A stretch of 64,000 bases of DNA from Campylobacter blaseri (GTDB lineage Bacteria; Campylobacterota; Campylobacteria; Campylobacterales; Campylobacteraceae), in the NCBI RefSeq assembly GCF_013201895.1, contig NZ_CP053841.1, positions 992,001-1,056,000 on the forward strand. The letters are read 5' to 3'. The translations under genes and the position numbers were made by a program. Positions 16,354-26,206 of the stretch are shown one piece after another (the stretch's first letter is position 1; every line of letters starts with the position of its first letter). The notes beneath the pieces are model-generated. The model was not told the origin of the DNA. It saw nothing but the letters and a program-made list of their open reading frames with translations, and searched no databases.

Positions 16354-16880
16354 TTAAATTTTTCTTAAATTTATCTTCTTTTTTATGGGTAATATTGTTG
16401 TATGTATTAGATAAAAATATTTTTAATTTGTATTCTTCTGAATTTTTAATATTTTTAATAATTTTTATATCTATTAACATTATTTCTATTGGTTTAATAA
16501 AAAAACATACAAATTTCTTAGATGGAACACAAGAAATATCTAAAATTTATCCAGCATATAATGAACATATGCCAGCATTTTTTGCTATATGTGTAGTTGC
16601 TTTTAGCTTAAAAAATATAAATGAATACAATTTAATATTTTTCTTTAGTATTGTTTTTATATTATTTATTATTTTTTGTATAAATAATGTAGGTTATTTA
16701 AATCCAACTTTGTATTTATTTGGATATAGAATTTATAGAGCAGAAACAAAAAATAATAATTTGATTATAATAATGAATTACAAAACAGATTATAAAAAAA
16801 AGAAATTAGAACACAATAGTTTTATTCAATTAGATGAACACACTTATTTAATACCAAACACTACTAAAAAGGAAAAATGA
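16350..16880 (+). CDS. kwaA: KwaA-like four-helix membrane protein (probable Kiwa component)
   Basis: 176 aa. Four hydrophobic helices (about 6-22, 31-50, 69-84, 91-112) precede a C-terminal cytoplasmic tail opening YLNPTLYLFGYRIYRAE. This NP..xLxGYRxY element after the last helix matches what I know of KwaA, the membrane sensor of the two-gene Kiwa antiphage system. The gene overlaps hsdS and the next gene by 4 bases each, so it is translationally coupled on both sides. Assignment rests on size, topology, this motif and the DUF4868-like partner. A search against KwaA profiles would settle it. Confidence 0.6.
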   Translation: MIKFFLNLSSFLWVILLYVLDKNIFNLYSSEFLIFLIIFISINIISIGLIKKHTNFLDGTQEISKIYPAYNEHMPAFFAICVVAFSLKNINEYNLIFFFSIVFILFIIFCINNVGYLNPTLYLFGYRIYRAETKNNNLIIIMNYKTDYKKKKLEHNSFIQLDEHTYLIPNTTKKEK

Positions 16881-17764
16881 TGGGAAGTTTAATCGCTTTT
16901 GGAAAAAAATCATATAAAATTAAATTTCAAGAAGAAAATTTAAACCTATTAAAAGAAAAAAATGAATATTTTTTTAATGCAACATTGCCAGATAAAGATT
17001 GTTTAATATCATTTAAGGATAATATTGTATATAAACTAGAAGATGATGAATGGTATTTTATTCAATACAATAACTCAGATATAATAAATACAATATATGA
17101 TAATTTTAATAATTATTTAGATTTGACAATGTTAAATAAAGAATATATGAAAGAAGTTGATTTTTTTATCTATTTAGCAAAAGAAAACAATAAAGCAATA
17201 ATAAACACTCAAAGAGTATATGCAAGTAAAATTCTAAAAACTCGCTCATTTATGAACTTTTTTAATGATTCAATCAAATATGAATATTTTGAAGATGTTG
17301 TAGAAATTAAAGACAGTAAAGATTTGATTATAGATATAAATAATAAAACTATTTATTTCAAAAAATTTGAAATATTAAAACGGTTAGATGATAATTTTAC
17401 AGAATATTACAAAGAAGCTTCTAAAGAAGAATTAGAATATTTTCAAAACAATTTATCTAGCAACATTTCACTATTTAATATGAAAAATGATTTTACAATA
17501 GGAATAAGAAATAGCAAGAAAATTAAGTATATAATAGATAATAAAATTTTAAATAAATTTACAAATAAAACAGAAGAGTTAAAAGAGTATATAAAAACTT
17601 ATCCAATGATATTAAAAGATTTTAATGCAAATGAAGACTTTACAAATTTAATAGCAACAAATGACAAACAATTAAAACATATTTTAGGAATTTTAGAAGA
17701 ATGTTATTCTACTACACCTATAACCAAAGAAGCTAGAGTTTCAAATTCATATAAAAAACTTTAA
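16877..17764 (+). CDS. kwaB: KwaB-like DUF4868 protein (probable Kiwa effector)
   Basis: 295 aa, soluble. The middle region (about 140-200: EDVVEIKDSKDLIIDINNK, TIYFKKFEILKRLDDNFTEY) has the alternating strand-helix pattern of DUF4868, the domain of KwaB. In Kiwa, the membrane protein KwaA detects phage attack and KwaB acts on the replicating phage DNA. The gene starts 4 bases inside the kwaA-like gene and is followed 18 bases later by hsdR, so the pair is embedded in a type I restriction operon. The N-terminal third has no recognised domain. Confidence 0.6.
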   Translation: MMGSLIAFGKKSYKIKFQEENLNLLKEKNEYFFNATLPDKDCLISFKDNIVYKLEDDEWYFIQYNNSDIINTIYDNFNNYLDLTMLNKEYMKEVDFFIYLAKENNKAIINTQRVYASKILKTRSFMNFFNDSIKYEYFEDVVEIKDSKDLIIDINNKTIYFKKFEILKRLDDNFTEYYKEASKEELEYFQNNLSSNISLFNMKNDFTIGIRNSKKIKYIIDNKILNKFTNKTEELKEYIKTYPMILKDFNANEDFTNLIATNDKQLKHILGILEECYSTTPITKEARVSNSYKKL

Positions 17765-17782
17765 TTTCAAAGGAAACTCAAA

Positions 17783-20700
17783 ATGAATCCAAACATATCA
17801 TCAGAAAGAGCTTTACAAGACAATGTTATAAAATTATTAAAGTCTATGGGGTATACATTTATAAGCAAAGAAGAAAACATCAAGCTAAGAGATGGAAAGC
17901 TTGGTGAAGTAGTTTTTAAAGATATACTTTCAAAACAACTTCAAAAACTAAATTCATTTGAATATAATGGCACAAAATACCCATTTTCAGCTAAAAACAT
18001 AAAAAAAGCTATAGATGATTTAAATGAACCATTAAATCAAGGGCTAATGAGTGCTAACCAAAAGATAAGCGAGCAACTTATATATGGAAACTCTTATCAA
18101 GAAGATCTTGGAAATGGTATCAAAAAAAGCTTTTCTTTTAAATATATAGATTTTGAAAATGTGGAAAACAATATTTTTCATTTTACGGAAGAATTTGCAG
18201 TATCAAGAGGTATAAAAACGGAGTATGAAAAAACAAGAAGACCTGATATTGTGCTATTTATAAACGGAATTCCTTTTGGGGTGATTGAACTTAAAAAATC
18301 AAGCATATCAAGCGATGAGGGTATATCTCAAATGCTAAGAAACCAAAAACAAGGAGAGATACAAGAACTTTTCAAATACATTCAGATAACACTTGCTGGA
18401 AATAGCTACTCACCACAATATGCCACAACTGGCACTTTAGCAAAATTTTATGCAACTTGGGAAGAAGATGTTGGCTTAGAAATAAACAAATTAGTAGTAA
18501 ACAGAACTCCTAGCAAACTTGATAGCACTATATACTCTTTGTTTGATAAAAATAGAGTAATAAAGCTTTTGCACTCTTTTATAGTTTTTGATGGAAAGAT
18601 TAAAAAAATAGCAAGATACCAGCAATTTTTTGCCATAGAAGAAATTATGAAAAAGATTAATGTTTTGGATAATGTAGGTAAAAGAGAAGGTGGGCTTATT
18701 TGGCATACACAAGGTAGTGGAAAATCTTTAACAATGGTAATGTTAACAAGAGTGATAAAAAGAGAAATAGCAAATTCAAAAATTATCCTAGTAACTGATA
18801 GAACCGATTTAGACGAACAAATTCATAGTAATTTTATATCTACAGACATAGAAACACAAAGGGCAAAAAGTGGGCAAGATTTGATAAGTTTGATAAAAAG
18901 TGGAAACCCTGTTATCACAACTTTGGTGCATAAATTTGAAACTGCTTTAAAAAACAAGGTGGTTATAAATGAGCCAAATGTATTTTTGTTAGTTGATGAA
19001 TCACATAGAACTCAAAGTGGAGATTTGCATAAAGCTATGAAAAAAACTTTTCCACTTTCTTGCTACATAGGCTTTACAGGAACTCCACTTATGAAAAAAG
19101 AAAAAAGCACCATAGCTAAATTTGGTGGACTTATACATAAATACACCATTGATCAAGCCATAAAAGATAAGGCTGTTTTACCTTTGCTTTATGAGGGGCG
19201 ACTAGCTAGTCAATGGGTTAGCGATGAACTTGGATTGCAAAGAAAATTTGAAATAATCTCAAAAGATTTAAGTGATGAGCAAAAAAGAGATTTGTCAAAC
19301 AAATGGGCGAGATTTCAAAAACTAGCTTCAAGTGAGCAAAGGTTAGAGCTTATTGCATTTGATATAAATACTCATTTTAAAAACAATTTAAAAGGCACAG
19401 GGCTAAAAGCAATGTTAGCAACAAGTAGCAAATTTGAAGCCATAAAATACCACAAAATTTTTGAAGAATTAGGCGATGTAAAAACAAGATTTGTAATCTC
19501 AGCTCCTGACACTAGAGAGGGCAACGACGATGATAGTAACAAAGCCTTTATAAATGAAGAGTGGAACAAAGTAATGCAAATTTATGGAAGCGAATATGAG
19601 TATTTGAAAAAAGTAAAAAATGAATTTATAAATGGTGATGAAATTGATATTTTAATAGTGGTAGATAAGCTTTTAACTGGCTTTGATGCCCCAAATGCAA
19701 CGGTTTTATATATAGATAAAGAGTTAAAAGAACACAATCTTTTACAAGCAATAGCAAGAGTAAATAGGCTTTATGATGGCAAGGATTTTGGATTTATAAT
19801 TGATTATAGAGGCTTGCTTGGAAATCTTGATAAGGCATTAACTTCTTATTCATCATTAGATGTTTTTGATGAGCAAGATTTAATAGGAGCAGTTATAGAC
19901 ATAAAAGATGAAATAGCAAGACTAAAAACATTTTATTCTCATTTAGAAGAGCTTTTTAAAAGCATAGAAAACAAAAACGATCAAGAAAGCTATGAAGTAT
20001 TTTTAGCCAACAAGGAAAAAAGAGATGACTTTTATAAGTATTTATCAAACTATGCTAGAGCATTAAAGTTGGCTTTATCAAGTTATAAAATAGATGAAAT
20101 TTTTAGTTTAGATGAAATAGATAATTATAAATCTAAAATGAAATTTTACGCAAATTTAAGAGCAAGTGTAAAGATACGATATCATGAAGTTGTTGATTTT
20201 GGTAAGTATGAAAAGCAAATGCAAAAACTTCTTGACACTTACATAAGTGCTGATGATGTAATGCAGCTAACAAAACTAGTAAATATTTTTGATGAAGAAT
20301 TTGATAGCGAGATAGAAAGAGTGGTAGGAGATAATGCAAAAGCTGATGCGATTTTAAGTGCTGTAACAGCTGTTGTAACAGAAAAAAAGGAGTCCAATCC
20401 AGCTTTTTATGAAAAAATAGCACAAAAAATAAAAGAGATACTAGAGCAATACAAAGAAAACAGACTCACAGAAGAAGAAAAGCTAAAAAATGCAAAAGAT
20501 ATAAGAGCAATGCTTACAAACCAAAAACTAAACAAAGACAACTACCCAGATACAATCAAAAACAAAAAAGGAGCTATAGCTTTTTATGATAATATGTCCG
20601 ATTTTTTGAGTGAGATAGTAAAAAAAGATGAAAAAATTTTAGAAGAATTTACACTAAAGCTTGATGAAATTTTTAAAGAGGTAGCAAAAAAGCCTGATTG

Positions 20701-20848
20701 GAAAAACAATAACGATGTAAAAGATCAGATAGAAAAGCAAATTTATGATATATTATGGGATTTAGAGGATACTTATAATGTGAAGCTTAAAAACAGCGAA
20801 GAGATAGTAGGAAAGCTAAGAAACATTGGAATTAATAACTATGAGTAA
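17783..20848 (+). CDS. hsdR: Type I restriction endonuclease/translocase HsdR
   Basis: 1021 aa, full length. The PD-ExK nuclease site RPDIVLF...GVIELKK has Asp155, Glu169 and Lys171. Two RecA-like motor domains follow, with Walker A HTQGSGKSLT (308-317), DESH box (405-408), GFTGTP (motif III) and the motif VI-type QAIARVNRLY. A helical C-terminal region (about 720-1020) docks the subunit to HsdM. The enzyme translocates unmethylated DNA and cuts away from the site. It is separated from the other hsd genes by the Kiwa-like pair. Confidence 0.95.
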   Translation: MNPNISSERALQDNVIKLLKSMGYTFISKEENIKLRDGKLGEVVFKDILSKQLQKLNSFEYNGTKYPFSAKNIKKAIDDLNEPLNQGLMSANQKISEQLIYGNSYQEDLGNGIKKSFSFKYIDFENVENNIFHFTEEFAVSRGIKTEYEKTRRPDIVLFINGIPFGVIELKKSSISSDEGISQMLRNQKQGEIQELFKYIQITLAGNSYSPQYATTGTLAKFYATWEEDVGLEINKLVVNRTPSKLDSTIYSLFDKNRVIKLLHSFIVFDGKIKKIARYQQFFAIEEIMKKINVLDNVGKREGGLIWHTQGSGKSLTMVMLTRVIKREIANSKIILVTDRTDLDEQIHSNFISTDIETQRAKSGQDLISLIKSGNPVITTLVHKFETALKNKVVINEPNVFLLVDESHRTQSGDLHKAMKKTFPLSCYIGFTGTPLMKKEKSTIAKFGGLIHKYTIDQAIKDKAVLPLLYEGRLASQWVSDELGLQRKFEIISKDLSDEQKRDLSNKWARFQKLASSEQRLELIAFDINTHFKNNLKGTGLKAMLATSSKFEAIKYHKIFEELGDVKTRFVISAPDTREGNDDDSNKAFINEEWNKVMQIYGSEYEYLKKVKNEFINGDEIDILIVVDKLLTGFDAPNATVLYIDKELKEHNLLQAIARVNRLYDGKDFGFIIDYRGLLGNLDKALTSYSSLDVFDEQDLIGAVIDIKDEIARLKTFYSHLEELFKSIENKNDQESYEVFLANKEKRDDFYKYLSNYARALKLALSSYKIDEIFSLDEIDNYKSKMKFYANLRASVKIRYHEVVDFGKYEKQMQKLLDTYISADDVMQLTKLVNIFDEEFDSEIERVVGDNAKADAILSAVTAVVTEKKESNPAFYEKIAQKIKEILEQYKENRLTEEEKLKNAKDIRAMLTNQKLNKDNYPDTIKNKKGAIAFYDNMSDFLSEIVKKDEKILEEFTLKLDEIFKEVAKKPDWKNNNDVKDQIEKQIYDILWDLEDTYNVKLKNSEEIVGKLRNIGINNYE

Positions 20849-21500
20849 TGTTCAAATCATAAAAAAAGATATTAAAAATATCACATTAAAAGTAAAACCT
20901 AGTTGTGAAGTGATACTAACTGTGCCACTTAATACAGACAATAGGCATATTTTATATATTTTAGAAAAAAGAAAAGATTGGATAGATAAAAAGGTTGATT
21001 TTTTCAAATCATATAATAAGATAGAAAACAAAGAGTATGTAAGTGGCGAGAGTTTTTACTACAAAGGTAAAGCTTATAGGCTAAAAATAATACAATCAGA
21101 TAATGAAAAAGTTAAGCTTTTAAGGGGTTATATTCAAATTTTCATAAAAGATAAAACAGATAAAGCTAAAAAAGAAAAAATGCTTAATGTTTGGTATATG
21201 AAAAAATCAAAAGAGTATTTTAACCAAATTCTAAATCAATATCTGCCAATAGTAAAAAAAGATATAAAAAGTATCAAGATACGCAAAATGAAAACAAGAT
21301 GGGGTTCTTGTAATCCAAAAAAAGGTTATATAAATTTAAATTTTGATTTAATAAAAAAACCAAAAGAGTGCGTTGAATATGTAATTTTTCATGAACTAGT
21401 TCATCTTGTACACCCAAATCATAGCAATAAATTTTACAACTTTTTATACACTTATATGCCTGATTGGAAAAAAAGAAAGGATAAGTTAGAATATAAATAA
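20841..21500 (+). CDS. YgjP/DUF45-type zinc metalloprotease-like protein
   Basis: 219 aa from ATG 20841, which overlaps the hsdR stop by 8 bases. A TTG 15 bases earlier is less likely. The zinc motif FHELVHLVHPNH (about residue 175) gives HExxH plus a third histidine. RWGSCNPKKGYINLN just before it is the family's signature. Such proteins commonly trail type I restriction operons; their substrate is unknown, although protease control of HsdR is a reasonable guess. Confidence 0.88.
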   Translation: MSNVQIIKKDIKNITLKVKPSCEVILTVPLNTDNRHILYILEKRKDWIDKKVDFFKSYNKIENKEYVSGESFYYKGKAYRLKIIQSDNEKVKLLRGYIQIFIKDKTDKAKKEKMLNVWYMKKSKEYFNQILNQYLPIVKKDIKSIKIRKMKTRWGSCNPKKGYINLNFDLIKKPKECVEYVIFHELVHLVHPNHSNKFYNFLYTYMPDWKKRKDKLEYK

Positions 21501-21537
21501 ATCTTCTGTTTTATCTAATTTATAAATTAAAAATTAC

Positions 21538-22953
21538 TTAGAAACTAGATAGTCCTGTTTCCTCTTGGATGAGATAAAGTAGCTTTTTAAAAGTGCTTTT
21601 TTCTCTATATTTTTCATACTTAGCTGTATAAATTCCGCCTTTATTGTTCCAAATTTTATCATAGTAATTTAAAATTTTCTCTACCTCTTCACTATTTTTA
21701 TCTAAATATATTGCTATGTTTGCCTCTAAGTTTAAATCCCCTATATTTCGTCTAGTATAATTTGCAGAACCGCCTATAATTCTAACTTTTTCGCCCTGCT
21801 CTATTATTATGAATTTACTGTGATATTGCTCACCTTTTGTCTCATACCACCTTATTTCTATGTTCTTTTTTGCCATAAGTTCGTTTGCTACAGGTTTGTT
21901 TGGAATTCCTATCTTTTTTCTACCAAAGGCATCTTTGTTGATATCTAAGATAATTTGTATCAAGACTCCCCTATCAGAGGCTTTTTTAAGAGATTTTATT
22001 ATGTCTCTATCAGAGAGATAAAACATTCCAATTTTAATCTTATTATCTAAATTTGTAGAATTTATGCGATTTAAAATTTCCTCTTTTATCTTGCCTTCTG
22101 TGATGAATTTCATCTGAGTTTTACCAGATGTTTGGGTGTTTGGATGAAATTTGCTCACCATATCCATATTAGCATTTGACAGACGCATTATCCCTTTTTC
22201 TGAGGTTAAAATGTCTTCTAAAATAGCTCCATCAACCTTGAAAGCTATATTTGAGTGAAAAAATGAACCATCATGTGGATTTGCTGAGGATATTATGGCA
22301 TTTTTTTCATTCATAATAATTTTTCTATGATTTGCTTTAAGATTAAAAAGCTCTAAATATGAAGCAAGAGAGATATTTGGTTTATCTGGATCAAATGCAT
22401 TTTTAAAAATTCCATTTTTTGAGTTTGGAAACCAAGAAAAATATGGGCGGTAATAGCTTGAATACAATGCATTTGAATCTCTAAGTTTGAAAAGATTTGT
22501 TACCACAACTTGAACTCCAACTTTTTTTAGCTCTTCAATATGTTTAGGAACATACGAGCCATAAGCAAAATTTATAGGATCTGTTATCAAAATTATAGGC
22601 AAATTTAGGTTTAATCTCTTTTTTTCAAGAAGTGCATCTGTTAAATTTTTTGAAATTTCAGGAAAAACATTGTTAAGATTTCTATCGTAGTCATCGTTAA
22701 ACAAAAAATAGTCAATCAAAATAAACTTATTTGACTCTTTTATGAGTTTAAAAATTTCTGTAAAAATCTCTTGATCATATGCCCTTTTTCCATCTTTTTC
22801 ATAAGTTAAATCACTTAAAAAAGTAAAATTTCCAATTCTTGCATAGCCTTCAAAAGATGTGCCACTAGGCATTGGTTTTAGAGTATTAAAGAAAAGTACA
22901 AAAAGCGGAATAAGAATAAATATAATGAGTTTAATTTTTAATTTCTTAATCAT
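21538..22953 (-). CDS. Phospholipase D-family protein, membrane anchored
   Basis: 471 aa. An N-terminal helix (about 7-24) anchors the protein facing the periplasm. Two HKD-type motifs are present, NHRKIIMNE (about 213) and YHSKFIIIE (about 374), each followed by the expected S-A-N-P or G-S-A-N-Y run. In both, the aspartate of HxKxxxxD is replaced by Glu, a known variant in this superfamily but worth noting. The family includes cardiolipin synthases, phospholipases and nucleases; the substrate cannot be told. It is a single gene in the opposite direction to the defence operon, so it is probably not part of it. Confidence 0.8.
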   Translation of the reverse strand: MIKKLKIKLIIFILIPLFVLFFNTLKPMPSGTSFEGYARIGNFTFLSDLTYEKDGKRAYDQEIFTEIFKLIKESNKFILIDYFLFNDDYDRNLNNVFPEISKNLTDALLEKKRLNLNLPIILITDPINFAYGSYVPKHIEELKKVGVQVVVTNLFKLRDSNALYSSYYRPYFSWFPNSKNGIFKNAFDPDKPNISLASYLELFNLKANHRKIIMNEKNAIISSANPHDGSFFHSNIAFKVDGAILEDILTSEKGIMRLSNANMDMVSKFHPNTQTSGKTQMKFITEGKIKEEILNRINSTNLDNKIKIGMFYLSDRDIIKSLKKASDRGVLIQIILDINKDAFGRKKIGIPNKPVANELMAKKNIEIRWYETKGEQYHSKFIIIEQGEKVRIIGGSANYTRRNIGDLNLEANIAIYLDKNSEEVEKILNYYDKIWNNKGGIYTAKYEKYREKSTFKKLLYLIQEETGLSSF

Positions 22954-23087
22954 TAAATAATGATAACATATTTAACACTAAACTACACTATTTGAATAGT
23001 ATAAATTTTCTCTTATTGAACTGTTTTAAAACGATTTAATTTTCTTAAATACAATTTAAAATAATTAATTTACATTAAAGGATTGGG

Positions 23088-23531
23088 ATGAAAAAAATTG
23101 TTTTATTTAGTTTAGTATTAGCAGGTTTTTTACAAGCACAGATGATGGAAGTGTATAAATCTCCATCTTGCGGATGTTGCTCACAATGGGAAGCTGTTAT
23201 GAATAAAAATGGCTTTAAAACTAAAGAAATTTTAAAAGAAAACATAATAGAGGTTAAAAAAGAGTTCAATGTTCCATTAGAACTATCTTCTTGCCATACA
23301 GCTATAATTGATGGTTATGTTGTAGAAGGGCATGTCCCAGCAAGAGAAGTAAAAATACTACTTGAAAAGAAACCAAAAGATGTTATAGGAATAAGCGCAC
23401 CAGGAATGCCACTTGAAAGCCCAGGAATGGAGCAAGGAAGCACCCCAGAAACTTATAATATAGTTGCATTTAAAAAAGATGGAACACAAGAGATCATAGC
23501 TACATATATCGGCAGTAAAAAGATAAGATAA
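23088..23531 (+). CDS. DUF411 periplasmic metal-binding protein, copy 1
   Basis: 147 aa. A signal peptide (MKKIVLFSLVLAGFLQAQ) is followed by the DUF411 core: KSPSCGCCSQWEAVMNKNGF, ELSSCHTAIIDGYVVEGHVP and GISAPGMPLESPGME. The CGCC and CH residues are candidate copper/metal ligands, and homologues often occur with copper-handling genes. A near copy lies at 26207 on the other side of glnS. No metal transporter is adjacent. Confidence 0.8.
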   Translation: MKKIVLFSLVLAGFLQAQMMEVYKSPSCGCCSQWEAVMNKNGFKTKEILKENIIEVKKEFNVPLELSSCHTAIIDGYVVEGHVPAREVKILLEKKPKDVIGISAPGMPLESPGMEQGSTPETYNIVAFKKDGTQEIIATYIGSKKIR

Positions 23532-23540
23532 TTAACTACT

Positions 23541-23566
23541 TCACATAAGCCAAGTGGCTTATGTGA
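23541..23566 (+). terminator. Hairpin terminator after DUF411 copy 1
   Basis: A perfect 11-bp stem TCACATAAGCC / GGCTTATGTGA with a 4-nt loop, followed by a T-containing stretch, lies nine bases past the stop codon. Confidence 0.65.
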
Positions 23567-23738
23567 TTTAACACTTTTATATCACTCTAAAAGCACCTAA
23601 AAATAAAATTTAAAACACTATAAAATAATACTTTTACATATATATAAGCCCAGGTGAAGAAACCAAAGAGTGTCAAAAAAAAATAAAAAAATGCAAAAAA
23701 TATTTAAAATTCACTCTTTTAAATTAAAATAATAATCT

Positions 23739-23770
23739 TAGCCAAGTTACAAATAATATAAACTTGGCTA
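23739..23770. other. Second inverted repeat in the DUF411-glnS gap
   Basis: TAGCCAAGTT and AACTTGGCTA form a 10-bp perfect palindrome with a 12-nt spacer. It is about 80 bases before glnS in a 321-base gap without genes (23532-23852). It could be a leader hairpin or an operator. Confidence 0.4.
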
Positions 23771-23852
23771 TCTGCTTACTTACCTCCTATCAATCAAATT
23801 TTTAGCTCAAATATGATAAAATACTCTAAAATTTAAATAAGGTAAAAAATTT

Positions 23853-26090
23853 ATGGAAAAAAAGACAAACTTTTTAGAAAACATAATAAAAGATGATTTA
23901 AAAACAAAAAAGTATGAAAAAATTGTAACGAGATTTCCTCCTGAGCCAAATGGCTTTCCACATATCGGACATGCAAAATCAATATGCTTAAATTTTGGTC
24001 TTGCAAAAGAATTTAATGGGCTTTGTAACCTAAGAATGGATGATACAAACCCAACCACAGAAGAGACAAAGTATGTAAAAGCACTAGAAGATGCTGTTAA
24101 ATGGCTAGGTTTTGAATATGATGGCGAAATAAGATACACATCTGATTATTTTCCTGAACTTTATGAATATGCAATTAAACTTATAAAAATGGGCAAAGCC
24201 TATGTTGATAGTATAAGTGAAGATGAGATGAGTGAGTTTCGTGGCACCGTTACAAGTGCGGGAAAAAGAAGTAAATTTGCAGAGCGAACAATAGAGGAAA
24301 ATTTAGACCTTTTTGAACGCATGAAAAATGGTGAGTTTGAAAATGGTGCACATGTTTTAAGGGCTAAAATAGATATGAGCTCACCAAATATGCAGCTCCG
24401 CGATCCTTTGCTTTACAGAATCCGCCACGCAAGCCACTTTAGAACAGGCGATAAGTGGTGCATTTATCCGATGTATGATTTTGCTCATCCTTTGTCTGAC
24501 TATCTTGAAGGCGTTACACATTCAATCTGCACTCTTGAGTTTGAAAATAATCGTGATATTTACAACTGGCTACTTGATACTCTAGGGCTTAGCCCACGCC
24601 CGTATCAATATGAGTTTGCAAGGCTAAATATGAACTACACTATGATGAGCAAAAGAAAGTTAATTGAACTTGTTAAAAGTGGTGTGGTTAGTGGCTGGGA
24701 TGACCCAAGAATGCCTACCATTGCAGGATATAAAAGAAAAGGATATACAAAAGAAGCCATTGTAAACTTTTGCGAACAAATAGGAGTCGCAAAGGCAAAC
24801 TCAACCGTTGATGTAAGCCAACTTGAGTTTTGTATAAGAGATGACTTAAATACAAAAGCACCAAGGGTTATGTGTGTACTTGAGCCACTAAAGGTTGTTA
24901 TTGAAAACTACGAAGGAAGCGAGGAGCTAGAAGCGGACTATTTTCCACCTGATGTTGGCAAAAGTGGAAGTAGAAAACTTACTTTTTCAAAAGAAATTTA
25001 CATCCAAAAAGATGATTTTAACGAAAATCCTCCAAAGGGGTATTATAGGTTAACTCCTACTCAAAGTGTTAGGTTAAAGCATGGTTACATAATAAGCTTT
25101 AAAGAGGCTATAAAAGATAGTGCTGGAAATATAACTGAAATAAGGGCAATCTATCATCCAAACTCAAAAAGTGGCAATGACACAAGCGGTATAAAAGTAA
25201 AGAGTGCCATTCAATGGGTAAGTGCAAAAACAGCCAAAAAAGTTGAAGTTAGGCTTTATGATAGGCTATTTTTGAGTGATTCTCCAAAGAGTATGGATGA
25301 TTTAAATCCAAACTCACTTATAGTTGTCAAAAATGCCTTAATTGAGCCTGCTGTTGTTACTGAAAAAATAAGCCAAAGATTCCAATTTGAAAGACTTGGA
25401 TACTTCTATGCTGACCCAGTTGATTACAGCGACGAACATCCTGTTTTTAACAAAATTGTAGGGCTTAAAGACTCGTGGACAAAAATAGAGGAATTAAAAC
25501 AAGAAAAAAAGGTTAAAAAAGAGCATACGCAAGGCGAAGTTAAGCCTTTAAGTAAAGAGGAAGAAAAACGCTTTAGCAGATACACAAATGAGCTAAATTT
25601 AAATAGCGAAATAGCAAACACTCTAGCTAGAGATGAGACTCTTTCAAACTTTTTTGAAAAAGCACTTTTAGAGCTAAATAGTCCTTCAAATTTAGCAAAT
25701 ATCATAACTTCACAAGTTGCAAAAGAGCTAAAAAGCTATGATGTAGATGAGCTTAAATTTACCCCTGTGCAAATTTCAAGCTTAGTTAAAATGCTAGATG
25801 ATGAGCTGATTTCAAGCAAGATAGCAAAAGATGTTTTTGAGATAATGGCACAAACTGGGGATGAGCCTGAAAAAATTGTAAAAGAAAAGGGTTTAATCCA
25901 AATTAGTGATGTAAATGTGATAATGCCTATAATTGATGAAGTTTTTGCAAAAAATAGTGAGAATTTAGAAAAATACAAAGCTGGAAACACAAATCTTTTT
26001 GGCTTTTTTGTAGGTGCAGTTTTAAAAGCAACTGGTGGCAAGGCAAATCCAAAAGTAGTAAATGAACTTGTGAAGAAAAAGCTGGATTAA
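23853..26090 (+). CDS. glnS: Glutaminyl-tRNA synthetase with YqeY-like C-terminal extension
   Basis: 745 aa, about 190 longer than a standard GlnRS. The class I signatures are PPEPNGFPHIGHAKSI (HIGH) and MMSKRKL (KMSKS type). The catalytic and beta-barrel domains occupy about 1-560. From about 575 to the end there is a helical YqeY/GatB-tail domain ending TNLFGFFVGAVLKATGGKAN, a tRNA-binding module also fused to GlnRS in Deinococcus. The enzyme charges tRNA-Gln directly. Most epsilonproteobacteria instead use a mischarging GluRS plus GatCAB amidotransferase, so this gene is a probable acquisition. A terminator overlaps its stop codon. Confidence 0.92.
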   Translation: MEKKTNFLENIIKDDLKTKKYEKIVTRFPPEPNGFPHIGHAKSICLNFGLAKEFNGLCNLRMDDTNPTTEETKYVKALEDAVKWLGFEYDGEIRYTSDYFPELYEYAIKLIKMGKAYVDSISEDEMSEFRGTVTSAGKRSKFAERTIEENLDLFERMKNGEFENGAHVLRAKIDMSSPNMQLRDPLLYRIRHASHFRTGDKWCIYPMYDFAHPLSDYLEGVTHSICTLEFENNRDIYNWLLDTLGLSPRPYQYEFARLNMNYTMMSKRKLIELVKSGVVSGWDDPRMPTIAGYKRKGYTKEAIVNFCEQIGVAKANSTVDVSQLEFCIRDDLNTKAPRVMCVLEPLKVVIENYEGSEELEADYFPPDVGKSGSRKLTFSKEIYIQKDDFNENPPKGYYRLTPTQSVRLKHGYIISFKEAIKDSAGNITEIRAIYHPNSKSGNDTSGIKVKSAIQWVSAKTAKKVEVRLYDRLFLSDSPKSMDDLNPNSLIVVKNALIEPAVVTEKISQRFQFERLGYFYADPVDYSDEHPVFNKIVGLKDSWTKIEELKQEKKVKKEHTQGEVKPLSKEEEKRFSRYTNELNLNSEIANTLARDETLSNFFEKALLELNSPSNLANIITSQVAKELKSYDVDELKFTPVQISSLVKMLDDELISSKIAKDVFEIMAQTGDEPEKIVKEKGLIQISDVNVIMPIIDEVFAKNSENLEKYKAGNTNLFGFFVGAVLKATGGKANPKVVNELVKKKLD

Positions 26091-26105
26091 TTACTCCAGC
26101 TTTTT
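26076..26105 (+). terminator. Terminator of glnS
   Basis: An 11-bp stem AAAAAGCTGGA / TCCAGCTTTTT encloses an 8-nt loop. It begins inside the last codons of glnS and ends in the T run. Confidence 0.8.
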
Positions 26106-26206
26106 AAGATTATAAACACATTTAATATATCAATTTGTAGTATCATTTTTAATCAATTTAAAAACATTAAATAAAATTAAAAATAATTTATTCAAAAAGG
26201 ATTAAA

